Below, piece after piece: positions 55,457 through 63,417 of a DNA stretch of 64,000 bases (position 1 is the first letter of the stretch; every line of letters begins with the position of its first letter). Under the pieces are notes generated by a model. The model was given only the letters and a program-made list of their open reading frames with translations, searched no databases and was not told where the DNA came from. The translations under genes were made by a program, and so were the position numbers. This stretch comes from Streptomyces capitiformicae (GTDB taxonomy: Bacteria > Actinomycetota > Actinomycetes > Streptomycetales > Streptomycetaceae): contig NZ_CP022161.1 in NCBI RefSeq assembly GCF_002214185.1, forward strand, positions 5,773,486 to 5,837,485, given 5' to 3'.

Positions 55457-55690
55457 TCAGACGCGGTCGACGATCCCCACCTTCCCTTCCGCCCGCGCAC
55501 AGTGGGCGCCGCAGTACCAGTGGCCCTCTGCCTCGACGCCCTGACCGATGATCTGGACCCGGCAGTGCTCGCAGATGGGTGCCATGCGGTGGATCGCACA
55601 GGAGAAGCAGTCGAAGACATGGATCGCGCCCTGGGCGTGCACCTCGAAGGTCATTCCGTAGTCATTGCCACAAACTTCGCATCTCGCCAT
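55457..55690 (-). CDS. Small Cys-rich zinc-finger-like protein
   Basis: A 77-residue protein with four pairs of Cys/His ligands: RCEVCGNDY at the N-terminus, FDCFSCAIHR, PICEHCRVQ and HWYCGAHCARA, arranged as a metallothionein-like or treble-clef zinc protein. ATG 55690. Conserved in streptomycetes as far as I recall; no known function. Confidence 0.78.
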   Translation of the reverse strand: MARCEVCGNDYGMTFEVHAQGAIHVFDCFSCAIHRMAPICEHCRVQIIGQGVEAEGHWYCGAHCARAEGKVGIVDRV

Positions 55691-55770
55691 GCGCCACAGG
55701 GTGAGCCGTCACCGCCGCGCGGGCGAGCGGTCGGCGGGCGAGTCGCACGGCAATCACCCGTCCGTACGGG

Positions 55771-56781
55771 TCACCCGTCCGCGGACTCGACATCACGGAG
55801 CAGTTGCCCGAACGCCGCCTCGTCCACGACCGGCGTCCCGTACTGCCGGGCCTTGACCACCTTCGACGTGTGGGAGTCCGGGTCGTTGGTGACGAGCAGG
55901 CTGGTCAGACGGGACAGGCTGGTCGCGACATGCAGTCCCGCCTCGGTCGCCCGGTCCTCCAGCAGGTCGCGCTCGATCGACGTGTCCCCGGAGAAGGCGA
56001 CCCGCATGCCCTGCTTGAGCGGTTTGCCGTCTTCGTAACGCCCCGGGTTGGGGTACGGACAGGGGGGACGCTTCCGGGAGGGCCGCCAACTGGTGGTCCG
56101 GTAACCGCCGCCGTAGCCACCGCCATGGCCCGCCTGCTGCCCGATACGCGGCGTGGCGCCCCCGGCTGCCCTGTCGGTCCACTCGGTCAGCGGCCGGCAC
56201 TCGTGCAGCGGCAACCGTACGCCGCTCGCGGCCGCGGCCAGCAGACTCGGCCGGAACGCCTCCGCCAGCACCCGCGCGTCGTCCAGCGCGTGGTGCGCCC
56301 GCTGCTGTACGACCCCGAAGTGCGCCGCCAGCGACTCCAGCTTGTGGTTCGGCAGCGGCAGCCCCAGCTCCTTCGACAGCGCGATCGTGCACAGCCGTTG
56401 CCGCACCGGGGCCTCGCTCTCCGCGCGCGCGTACTCCCGGGCGATCATCGACCAGTCGAACACCGCGTTGTGCGCGACGAGGACCCGGTCCGCGAGCCGC
56501 GCGGAGAACTCCTCGGCGATGTCCTTGAACAGCGGCGCCCCTTCGAGCACATCACTCGTCAGCCCGTGAATCCACACCGGCCCCGGGTCCCGCTCCGGGT
56601 TGACCACCGTGTACCAGTGATCCTCGACCTCGCCCCGCGCGTCCAGCCGGTACACACCCGCCGAAATTATCCGATCGTCCCGACTCAGCCCGGTCGTCTC
56701 CACGTCGACGACCGCGTACCCCTTCGGGTACGCGGCCGGCCAAGGAACGGGGGACGCTGCGGTCGCACGGTCATCGAGCAT
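55771..56781 (-). CDS. DEDDh 3'-5' exonuclease with C-terminal BRCT domain
   Basis: A 336-residue nuclease related to the DNA polymerase III epsilon subunit. Catalytic residues are seen in YAVVDVETTGLSRDDRIISA (Asp/Glu), RVLVAHNAVFDWSMIAREYA (Asp) and RAHHALDDARVLAEAF (His/Asp). After a Gly/Tyr/Arg-rich linker, LKQGMRVAFSGDTSIERDLL to SLLVTNDPDSHTSKVVKARQ is a BRCT domain. Common in actinobacteria and likely a DNA repair or proofreading exonuclease. It is divergent from the caspase gene. Confidence 0.9.
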   Translation of the reverse strand: MLDDRATAASPVPWPAAYPKGYAVVDVETTGLSRDDRIISAGVYRLDARGEVEDHWYTVVNPERDPGPVWIHGLTSDVLEGAPLFKDIAEEFSARLADRVLVAHNAVFDWSMIAREYARAESEAPVRQRLCTIALSKELGLPLPNHKLESLAAHFGVVQQRAHHALDDARVLAEAFRPSLLAAAASGVRLPLHECRPLTEWTDRAAGGATPRIGQQAGHGGGYGGGYRTTSWRPSRKRPPCPYPNPGRYEDGKPLKQGMRVAFSGDTSIERDLLEDRATEAGLHVATSLSRLTSLLVTNDPDSHTSKVVKARQYGTPVVDEAAFGQLLRDVESADG

Positions 56782-56897
56782 GGTCCATGAGGATACGGGG
56801 CGGCGCTGACAGCCCAGGTCCGTACTCCCGCGGACTGCGGTGAAATTGTGTTCCGAACCGGGCGTTCATGGATCGGGTCTGTGTAATCCTGACCAGC

Positions 56898-57009
56898 GAG
56901 GCAGCGAGGCAGCGAGGCAGCGAGGCAGCGAGGCAGCGAGGCAGCGAGGCAGCGAGGCAGCGAGGCAGCGAGGCAGCGAGGCAGCGAGGCAGCGAGGCAG
57001 CGAGGCAGC
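56898..57009 (+). repeat. Fourteen perfect copies of an 8-bp repeat upstream of the caspase/Hsp90 gene
   Basis: GAGGCAGC is repeated without error from 56898 to 57009, 26 bp before the ATG at 57035. The unit is not a multiple of three, so copy-number change shifts any upstream frame; the frame beginning GTG 56840 happens to be open through the array and in phase with the gene at present. Confidence 0.95.
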
Positions 57010-57034
57010 GGGATCGAGGGGGAGGCCGCCGTAC

Positions 57035-60000
57035 ATGGGGGAGAGCCGACAGGCATTGATCATCGCCGTTCCGAAGTACGAACTTTCCGACCACTTCGAG
57101 GATTTGACGGAGACCGTCGGGCACGACGTCGAGCTGATGTCGGCCGCGCTGCACTCCTCCGGGTACAGCGTTGAACTCATCGGCGCCACCCCGGACGAGT
57201 CGGCCCTGGGTTCCCGGATCCGCAGCGCCATCAGCCGGGTGTGCGCCACCGCGCCCGAGGGCGGCACGGTTCTCATCCACTTCACCGGACACGGCCTCTC
57301 GGTGGACGGAGCGGACTATCTCGTTCCCTCGGACGCCCAGTTGACCTGGGCGACAACTCCGCCCCGCGTCGACGTCGAAAGTCTGATAGGCCTTGATCTG
57401 GCCAAGCTTCTGAAGGGCTGTCACGCCGACACCGTGCTGCTCACCGTCGATGCCTGCCGAGACGCGGACGAGACCGCCTCCTTCGGCGGCCCGGCCACCA
57501 ACTTCCCCGCAGGACGGGACCGGATCGCCGTCCTCTTCGGCTGTGGCCCGGGACAGACCTGCGGATCGGACGAGAGACTCGGCAGCAACTTCACCCGTGC
57601 CCTCGCCGAGGCGCTGCACGCGGAGTCCTCGCCCCGTACCTTCCCGGAAGTCATCTCCCACACCGTCCGCAGGACGGCCGAGTTCGCCCGTGCGGCCCGT
57701 GAGGAGCAGACCCCCACGCCGCACTATGCGCCGAGCGGCCCGCAGGCGATCGAGGAGGTCGAACTCTGCGCCGGGCGGACCCTCCAGGAGGAGTGGACCC
57801 TCGCCGTGCGTGACGCCGAACTGTGGGCCGCTGTCTCCTGCGACGACGAGCGCCGCACCGAACTTCAGCAAGCGCTGGTCGAGTTGACGGCGCGGTGTGC
57901 CAAGTGGTGTGGTACCGCGCTCGCCGGGGTGCCCGACCCTTGGGCCGACGACGATTTCCCCGTACGGGTTCTGAAGAAGGGCTTGCGTCCCCTGCTCGCG
58001 CCTTCGCAGACGCAGGGCGGGCCGCTGCTGGACGGCGGTGAGTTCGCGGCACTTGCCGCGGCGCCGTTCGTACGGGAGGCGGTCTACGCCATGGGAGTCA
58101 AAAGCGCGGCCGCTGTGGCCCCCTTCCAACTCGACCCGGCGATCGGCGGCGTAGCCCGTGATTCGGAACGGGTGGATCTGGAGCACACATTTGCCGCCCA
58201 TTCGCTGCTGTGGCGCAAGGGCCGCGAGCTGGCCGGGCGGGGCCGACGGGAGGATGCCACGGCGGTCGCCGCCTGGCTCCTACGCCGCCACGTCAGCGCC
58301 AAGGAGGAGCTGTGGGACGCATACGCTCCTCAACTGCTCGCTCCCCTGGCCAAGGCGATGATCGGCGACGACGCACCCTCGGCCCGGATCGGGGAACTCA
58401 CCGACGAGTTGGTGAGCGTCTGCCGACAGACGGCTCTCGCCCCTACCCAGCCGTACGAAGGGGAGCGGGAGCCGTCCGACACGCGCTGGAGCCTGGACGA
58501 ACTCGAACGGCCGGACGGAATCCCGGAGCGCTGGCGCCCGCGCGAATTGTCCTGGCTGCTCGGCGTCGCCGGCCTGCTCGGCGGTGACCTCCGGCAACTG
58601 CCCGGTGTCCTGGTCGACAACATCGGCATCACAGACGGTCTGCGTCCAGCTGAGGCGGTCGTGAGCGTGCGGAGGCTGCGCTGGGCTCGCGACCGGCTGA
58701 CCAAGGCCCTGGACCTGTCCCTCGACTGTCCTCACCCCGCCATCCACGCCGGTCTGGAGGCCCTCACCGGCTGGGTCGACGACGCGGTGCAGAACATCCG
58801 CCAGTACCTGGCCCCGGCCGAGCCCGGCGATCTGCTGGCTCATCTGCCGGTCCGCGTCACCTGCCGCAAACTGCGACCGCAGTACGACACCACGACCAAG
58901 AGCCGCGCCTACGGGATGCCACTGATGCGCTTCAGCCTCGCCGAGGACGAAATGCGCGAACTCCTCATGGGTAACCGTCTCTATGGCGACCGTACGCTCG
59001 CCCTGCGCGAGCTCTTCCAGAACGCCCTCGACGCCTGTCGCTACCGCCAGGCCCGACTGCGCTACGGCAAGGCCGCCCAGAAGATCCCCTACACCTGGGC
59101 GGGCGAGATCGTCTTTCGTCAGGGAACCGACGAGCAGGACCGTCCCTATGTGGAGTGCGAGGACAACGGGGTCGGGATGGGCCACGAGACCCTGCGCGGC
59201 ACCTTCGCCAGGGCCGGGCGCCGCTTTGAGCAGTCTCGCGAATTCCGTAGGGAACAGGCCCAGTGGCGCCGGGCGGATCCGGAGCTGAGGATCTACCCCA
59301 ACAGCCGTTTCGGCATCGGCGTCTTCAGCTATTTCATGCTCGCGGACGAGATCAGCATCTGGACCAGGGTCACCGACGAGTACGGGCGTGCCGACACCGG
59401 TGGCGGGCTGCGTGTGGACATCGCGTCCAGCGGAAGCCTGTTCAGGATCCGCAGGAGTGAGGAAGCACAACCCGTCGGAGGGACCCGTATTCGCCTCTAT
59501 TTGCAGGCGGACGACGTGGACGTGGCCGGGGAACTCGGCAAGCACATCTGGCGGTCCGACTTCGCGATGCGGGTGGAGCAGGACGGGGAGACCACCCGGA
59601 CCTGGGAGGAGAAGAAGCTCTATTACTTCGGGGATCACACCAGGCCGGTCGAGGCGGGGCCGGACATGTGGTTTGTCGAAGGGGTGGGGTGTCTGCTGGC
59701 GGACGGTGTCCAGGTGAACCCGGACACGATGCTTGATTCGAAGTCCCGCAGCGCCCGTGCATGGCTCGGCGAGGAGGGGCACAGATATCCGTTCTCCGTC
59801 GAGGAAAGCAGGGAGTGGCATGACACGACCAGGCATCCGTTCGGGTGGGTGTTGGATCTCCGCGAGACGCACGTACCCGACATCAGCACCAATCGGAATG
59901 ACCTGCTGGCCTATGACCGGAGCTGGGTCGACGAACGCATCTACCAAGCCTGTGGGGATTTCCGCGCACCCGACTGGCTGACCATGGAATGGCTCTGGGC

Positions 60001-62257
60001 CTTCGGCAGGTTGCACCCCGTCGCCGCTGTTCGTCTGACGGAACACTTGCTGGCTCGCCATGCACGTGTGACCAGTCGGCTCGGGTTGAACAGGAATACG
60101 GTCGTCGAGCTTCGGAAAGTCGGTTGCTTCCCGCTGGACTCGGACCTGGTGGCGCTCCGCAAGGACTTCGGGAACTCGCTGTTCTCAGGTTTCTTTCGCA
60201 CGGAGTCCGTGACGGCCTGGCGGGCCGGTGTGCTGCGGTCGGAAGGCGTACCGTTGGGAAAGGACGTGTCTGCGCTGCCGATCCCGGAGACGATCGAGGG
60301 ATATCCGGAGCCGCAAGCGTGGGAAGTACAGGTTGGCGGCAGGCACTACGAACTCTTCGCCTCTGTGAGGGAAGCTGCGCTGTCCCCCTTGCCGGAGGAG
60401 GCACTCACCCTTGGCACGGTGTTGCGCCGCCTGCGGCGCTACGCCATCACAGGGCTGCGACTCCCCGCGCTGTCCGAACCCGACGCTGCGCATCGTATGG
60501 TGCTCGACTCACTGGACCGGCGGATCCTGCTGGGTTACTACATCGGCGGCGGACTTCTCTCGTACACGGGTCTCGAACCGATGACCATGACGGAGACTTT
60601 CAATCGCTTCAGCGTGGATCTGGAACTGCCACTGCGCGAGGCCGTGAGAAGAGCACGCCGCTTTGCGGATGCGGGCTTCGCGATGCACGTGCCGGAGACC
60701 GCGGCAGAACCGCCGGCTGACCTAGTCGCCACACAGAGGGACCTCTACGTGTTGTCCTGGCATCCCCACCTAGCCCCGGCCGGGGAGCGCTCCCTGAGAG
60801 GCCGCCCGAGCCGGCGGGAGTACGAGGAAGTGCTCGACCGGTACCAATGGCTCGGCCTGCCTTTAGAAGAACTGCCCGGTGAGGCGATCGAGCCCGAGTC
60901 GGCGGAACCGTCAGAGGACGAGCCTGTCTCTGTTCGGACGGAGGAGCAGAGAGACGAGTTCCGGCGGGCCTTCGGGATGTCCTGGTACGAGGAGAATGCT
61001 GACCTGTCCCTTCGTCAACTCGCGCAAGCTTCCGGGATGCTGGCACTTTCCGTCGCGGAGGTCGCCGAGCGGTACTCGGATGTGTTCGCGTGGCGGAACC
61101 TACGCGTTCCGGATCTGGGCGATCTGGCGGATCGGACCTTCACCCAGCTCGAAAGCGATCTGCTGGGTGGCGCTTTGGACGCCTGGGACTCGCCTCACGA
61201 TGCGCGCGCCACGCGCTGCCCTGCACCGCTGGCCGACACGGCTGTCACGGTGTGCAAGGTGCAGGAGACCGAGACGGAAGTCGTCGAATGCCTGGAAGGA
61301 CTTGCGGCCCTCGGCCTTGTGGAGAGCGAGGCGCCTCTCCTGGTCCACCGCTGGCGCTGTATACCGGCCGGCGACTGGAAGCTCTTCCCGGTGGATGACT
61401 TGCTGGCGGGTAGCCACGTCAACTACGAACTTCGTCACGAAATACCCCATGCCGTCCGCGAAGGAATCACGCTCCTCTATGTCTTCTCGGTCTCGGCATA
61501 CGCCGAGACGTCCGTGGACGAGGCCCGTAGTCGCCTCAGATCCCTCGGGCCTCTTCTCGGCCTCGACACGTCACCTCTAGCGATACGGCTTGACGCCTCC
61601 GTGGCTTCGGCTCGCCCCACCGACGCAGACGTCAACGCATGTTGTGACACCGACGATTCGCGACTCCGCTGGCTGCAACCGACCGCGGCACGTCTCGTGG
61701 CCCATGCTCTCGCGGCCGGCGGGACCCTCGGCGAGAGCCTCGCCCTGCTGAGCCGCTACGCCCCGTTGGGCGCCCTCTGGACCGAGCCGGAGAATTCGGG
61801 CCATGGTGACGAATGGCGTGACCACCGGCCGACCGTGCACGACAACGCGCTTTTCCAATCGGACCTTGTGGGCAGGCACCCCGTGGGCCCGCTGGAACTT
61901 CTCCGCGTCGCCGCCCGTTTCGGCTGGTGCATCGACCATGCCTGGGACCGCGTCGCGTTGTACCGCCTCTTCGGCGTGGAACTGCTCGTGGAGCGCCCCG
62001 AGTTCGACGCGGTCCCCACCTGGCGGGATCTGATTCTGCTCACCGAGTACTACACGGGCAGTGCCCCCGCGTTGACCGGAGAGGTAACGCCCGAACGCAT
62101 CGCCGTAGCGGCCCGGGAGCTGGAGAAGCCAACCAGTTGGGTTCACGACAGGCTCAGCTTGTACGCCTCCATGTTCGACCTCGTCCTGCCGCCGGACTGC
62201 CCCGCCGAACCGGCTGCGATGCCGACCCCCGAGAACTACCCTTCCGACTCCGAGTGA
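57035..62257 (+). CDS. Caspase-like protease fused to an Hsp90-type (GHKL) ATPase, probable conflict effector
   Basis: A 1740-residue cytosolic protein. ATG 57035 is nine bases after AGGGGGAGG. The caspase domain (1-240) has LIAVPKYELSDHFEDL, the catalytic His86 in IHFTGHG and Cys141 in VDACRD. A middle region (about 280-640) resembles inactive-HD-type helical domains seen with such caspases. The GHKL ATPase (about 645-860) has N-box ELFQNALDAC (Asn663), G1 DNGVGM (710-715) and G2 FGIG (759-762), as in Hsp90/sacsin. The last 850 residues are unassigned, with winged-helix-like stretches (LSLRQLAQASGMLALSVAEV). Codon 1277 (60863-60865) is TTA. A sensor ATPase gating a protease is the likely logic; no substrate is known. 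Confidence 0.85.
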   Translation: MGESRQALIIAVPKYELSDHFEDLTETVGHDVELMSAALHSSGYSVELIGATPDESALGSRIRSAISRVCATAPEGGTVLIHFTGHGLSVDGADYLVPSDAQLTWATTPPRVDVESLIGLDLAKLLKGCHADTVLLTVDACRDADETASFGGPATNFPAGRDRIAVLFGCGPGQTCGSDERLGSNFTRALAEALHAESSPRTFPEVISHTVRRTAEFARAAREEQTPTPHYAPSGPQAIEEVELCAGRTLQEEWTLAVRDAELWAAVSCDDERRTELQQALVELTARCAKWCGTALAGVPDPWADDDFPVRVLKKGLRPLLAPSQTQGGPLLDGGEFAALAAAPFVREAVYAMGVKSAAAVAPFQLDPAIGGVARDSERVDLEHTFAAHSLLWRKGRELAGRGRREDATAVAAWLLRRHVSAKEELWDAYAPQLLAPLAKAMIGDDAPSARIGELTDELVSVCRQTALAPTQPYEGEREPSDTRWSLDELERPDGIPERWRPRELSWLLGVAGLLGGDLRQLPGVLVDNIGITDGLRPAEAVVSVRRLRWARDRLTKALDLSLDCPHPAIHAGLEALTGWVDDAVQNIRQYLAPAEPGDLLAHLPVRVTCRKLRPQYDTTTKSRAYGMPLMRFSLAEDEMRELLMGNRLYGDRTLALRELFQNALDACRYRQARLRYGKAAQKIPYTWAGEIVFRQGTDEQDRPYVECEDNGVGMGHETLRGTFARAGRRFEQSREFRREQAQWRRADPELRIYPNSRFGIGVFSYFMLADEISIWTRVTDEYGRADTGGGLRVDIASSGSLFRIRRSEEAQPVGGTRIRLYLQADDVDVAGELGKHIWRSDFAMRVEQDGETTRTWEEKKLYYFGDHTRPVEAGPDMWFVEGVGCLLADGVQVNPDTMLDSKSRSARAWLGEEGHRYPFSVEESREWHDTTRHPFGWVLDLRETHVPDISTNRNDLLAYDRSWVDERIYQACGDFRAPDWLTMEWLWAFGRLHPVAAVRLTEHLLARHARVTSRLGLNRNTVVELRKVGCFPLDSDLVALRKDFGNSLFSGFFRTESVTAWRAGVLRSEGVPLGKDVSALPIPETIEGYPEPQAWEVQVGGRHYELFASVREAALSPLPEEALTLGTVLRRLRRYAITGLRLPALSEPDAAHRMVLDSLDRRILLGYYIGGGLLSYTGLEPMTMTETFNRFSVDLELPLREAVRRARRFADAGFAMHVPETAAEPPADLVATQRDLYVLSWHPHLAPAGERSLRGRPSRREYEEVLDRYQWLGLPLEELPGEAIEPESAEPSEDEPVSVRTEEQRDEFRRAFGMSWYEENADLSLRQLAQASGMLALSVAEVAERYSDVFAWRNLRVPDLGDLADRTFTQLESDLLGGALDAWDSPHDARATRCPAPLADTAVTVCKVQETETEVVECLEGLAALGLVESEAPLLVHRWRCIPAGDWKLFPVDDLLAGSHVNYELRHEIPHAVREGITLLYVFSVSAYAETSVDEARSRLRSLGPLLGLDTSPLAIRLDASVASARPTDADVNACCDTDDSRLRWLQPTAARLVAHALAAGGTLGESLALLSRYAPLGALWTEPENSGHGDEWRDHRPTVHDNALFQSDLVGRHPVGPLELLRVAARFGWCIDHAWDRVALYRLFGVELLVERPEFDAVPTWRDLILLTEYYTGSAPALTGEVTPERIAVAARELEKPTSWVHDRLSLYASMFDLVLPPDCPAEPAAMPTPENYPSDSE

Positions 62258-62273
62258 GGAGCCCGCGCCCCCC

Positions 62274-62621
62274 ATGCCCACACACGAACCGACTGACTTC
62301 CGCGAACACGAGACGGCCGTCAGAGCGGGCGACGCCTACTCCGTCGTACGGTCCGAAGACGGTCGCTGGTACACGGTGACCGGACCGTGCCCGACGTGTC
62401 GCGCCACGGTCGTCTTCCGGGTCGCATATGGGGTGCTGGGCCCGCCCAAGAGGCGACGGGGTGGACGTAGGAACCGTCCGGAGCCACTCACCGGCAGCAT
62501 CCCCGTGTACTGCCAGTGTGGCTACCCGCACGCGGAGCGGCCGCCGGAATCTCCGGATTCAGGCTGCGGCGCTCTGTGGGATGTATCGGTGCCGACGCCG
62601 GAACAAGGGGCGACCTCATGA
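62274..62621 (+). CDS. Small zinc-ribbon-like protein of the caspase/Hsp90 module
   Basis: A 115-residue protein with Cys pairs in PCPTCRAT (Cys39, Cys42) and YCQCGYPH (Cys80, Cys82) plus Cys98, suggesting one zinc ribbon. Between them is a basic stretch (GPPKRRRGGRRNRPEP). It starts 16 bp after the caspase gene and overlaps the next by 4 bp, so the three make one transcript. A role as adaptor or sensor subunit is inference only. Confidence 0.75.
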   Translation: MPTHEPTDFREHETAVRAGDAYSVVRSEDGRWYTVTGPCPTCRATVVFRVAYGVLGPPKRRRGGRRNRPEPLTGSIPVYCQCGYPHAERPPESPDSGCGALWDVSVPTPEQGATS

Positions 62622-63232
62622 CGGACCTCGCCCGGAAGCGGTTCGCCCAACTCGGTCAGCAGCTCCAATACGACCAACTCGGCACCGTGCGACGGCAGGC
62701 AGAGGGATGGCGCAACGGACTGACAGGGCTGACAGGCCTGGTCGGTGCGGTCTTCGTGCTCAAGGGTAGGGAGAGCGTCGCAGGCATGCCGGACACCTGG
62801 CGCTGGACCACGGCGGCGCTGCTGGTGCTGGCGTTCCTGCTCCTGCTCTCGGGGGCGCTGCGCGCCGTGCGGGCCGCACACGGGCAGTTGGGGGAGCAGA
62901 CCTGGCTGAGTGGTGACCGGCTGTTCGCCGCTGTCCTGGACGAGGTCGAGCGTACGCAGGACGCCCTGACATCGGCACGGCGCCGGTCAGTGACCGGACT
63001 GTGCCTGATCGTCACAGCCATCGCGGTCTCTTGGGTCGTACCTGCTGAGGACTCGGCGGCCGCGAAGCCCGCGGGGGCGTACGTCCTGGTGACCACCGCC
63101 GAGGAAATCCGGTGTGGGGAACTCGTCATCAGCGACCGCGAGGCGGTGACCATCGAGGTCGGCAAGAAGGGCAAGCCGTACAGGGTTCCCGCCGACCAGG
63201 TCCGATCCGTCACGCCGGTGGACCGCTGCTGA
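62618..63232 (+). CDS. Membrane protein of the caspase/Hsp90 module
   Basis: A 204-residue protein. Three hydrophobic segments (NGLTGLTGLVGAVFVLKG, TTAALLVLAFLLLLSGALRA, SVTGLCLIVTAIAVSWVVP) are separated by helical charged stretches, and the last 60 residues form a small beta-rich domain (VTTAEEIRCGELVISDREAV). ATG 62618 overlaps the zinc-ribbon gene stop (ATGA). No named family; likely a membrane anchor or pore partner of the module. Confidence 0.75.
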   Translation: MTDLARKRFAQLGQQLQYDQLGTVRRQAEGWRNGLTGLTGLVGAVFVLKGRESVAGMPDTWRWTTAALLVLAFLLLLSGALRAVRAAHGQLGEQTWLSGDRLFAAVLDEVERTQDALTSARRRSVTGLCLIVTAIAVSWVVPAEDSAAAKPAGAYVLVTTAEEIRCGELVISDREAVTIEVGKKGKPYRVPADQVRSVTPVDRC

Positions 63233-63246
63233 GGGGGCAGGCCGGG

Positions 63247-63345
63247 TCACGGCCGCTCGCGCAGGACTTCTGCTCCTACTGGTCGCACCGTGGCCACCAC
63301 GTGATCCGGATTCTGTGGGCCTGCCATCTGGTGCACCACTCATCG
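63247..63345 (+). pseudogene. Fragment of a sterol desaturase/fatty acid hydroxylase gene
   Basis: One frame reads AQDFCSYWSHRGHHVIRILW and then ACHLVHHSS, closely matching the di-iron His-box segment of sterol desaturase family proteins (D-F-x-x-Y-W-x-H-R then W-A-x-H-x-V-H-H-S). The similarity starts abruptly near 63247 and ends near 63345 with no start codon, no membrane helices and no continuation in any frame. It lies between the caspase module and the copD-like gene. Confidence 0.55.
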
Positions 63346-63417
63346 ACACCTACAACCCGCCGAGTGGCCGCAGCTTCCGCGCGCCGACCTGTGGATCAAC
63401 CCTGCGAGCCCACCACC

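Noticed and set aside
56840-57034. N-terminal extension of the caspase gene through the octamer repeat
   Set aside because: The ATG at 57035 has a strong Shine-Dalgarno and begins the caspase domain at once; the extension is kept only as a possible phase-variable variant.
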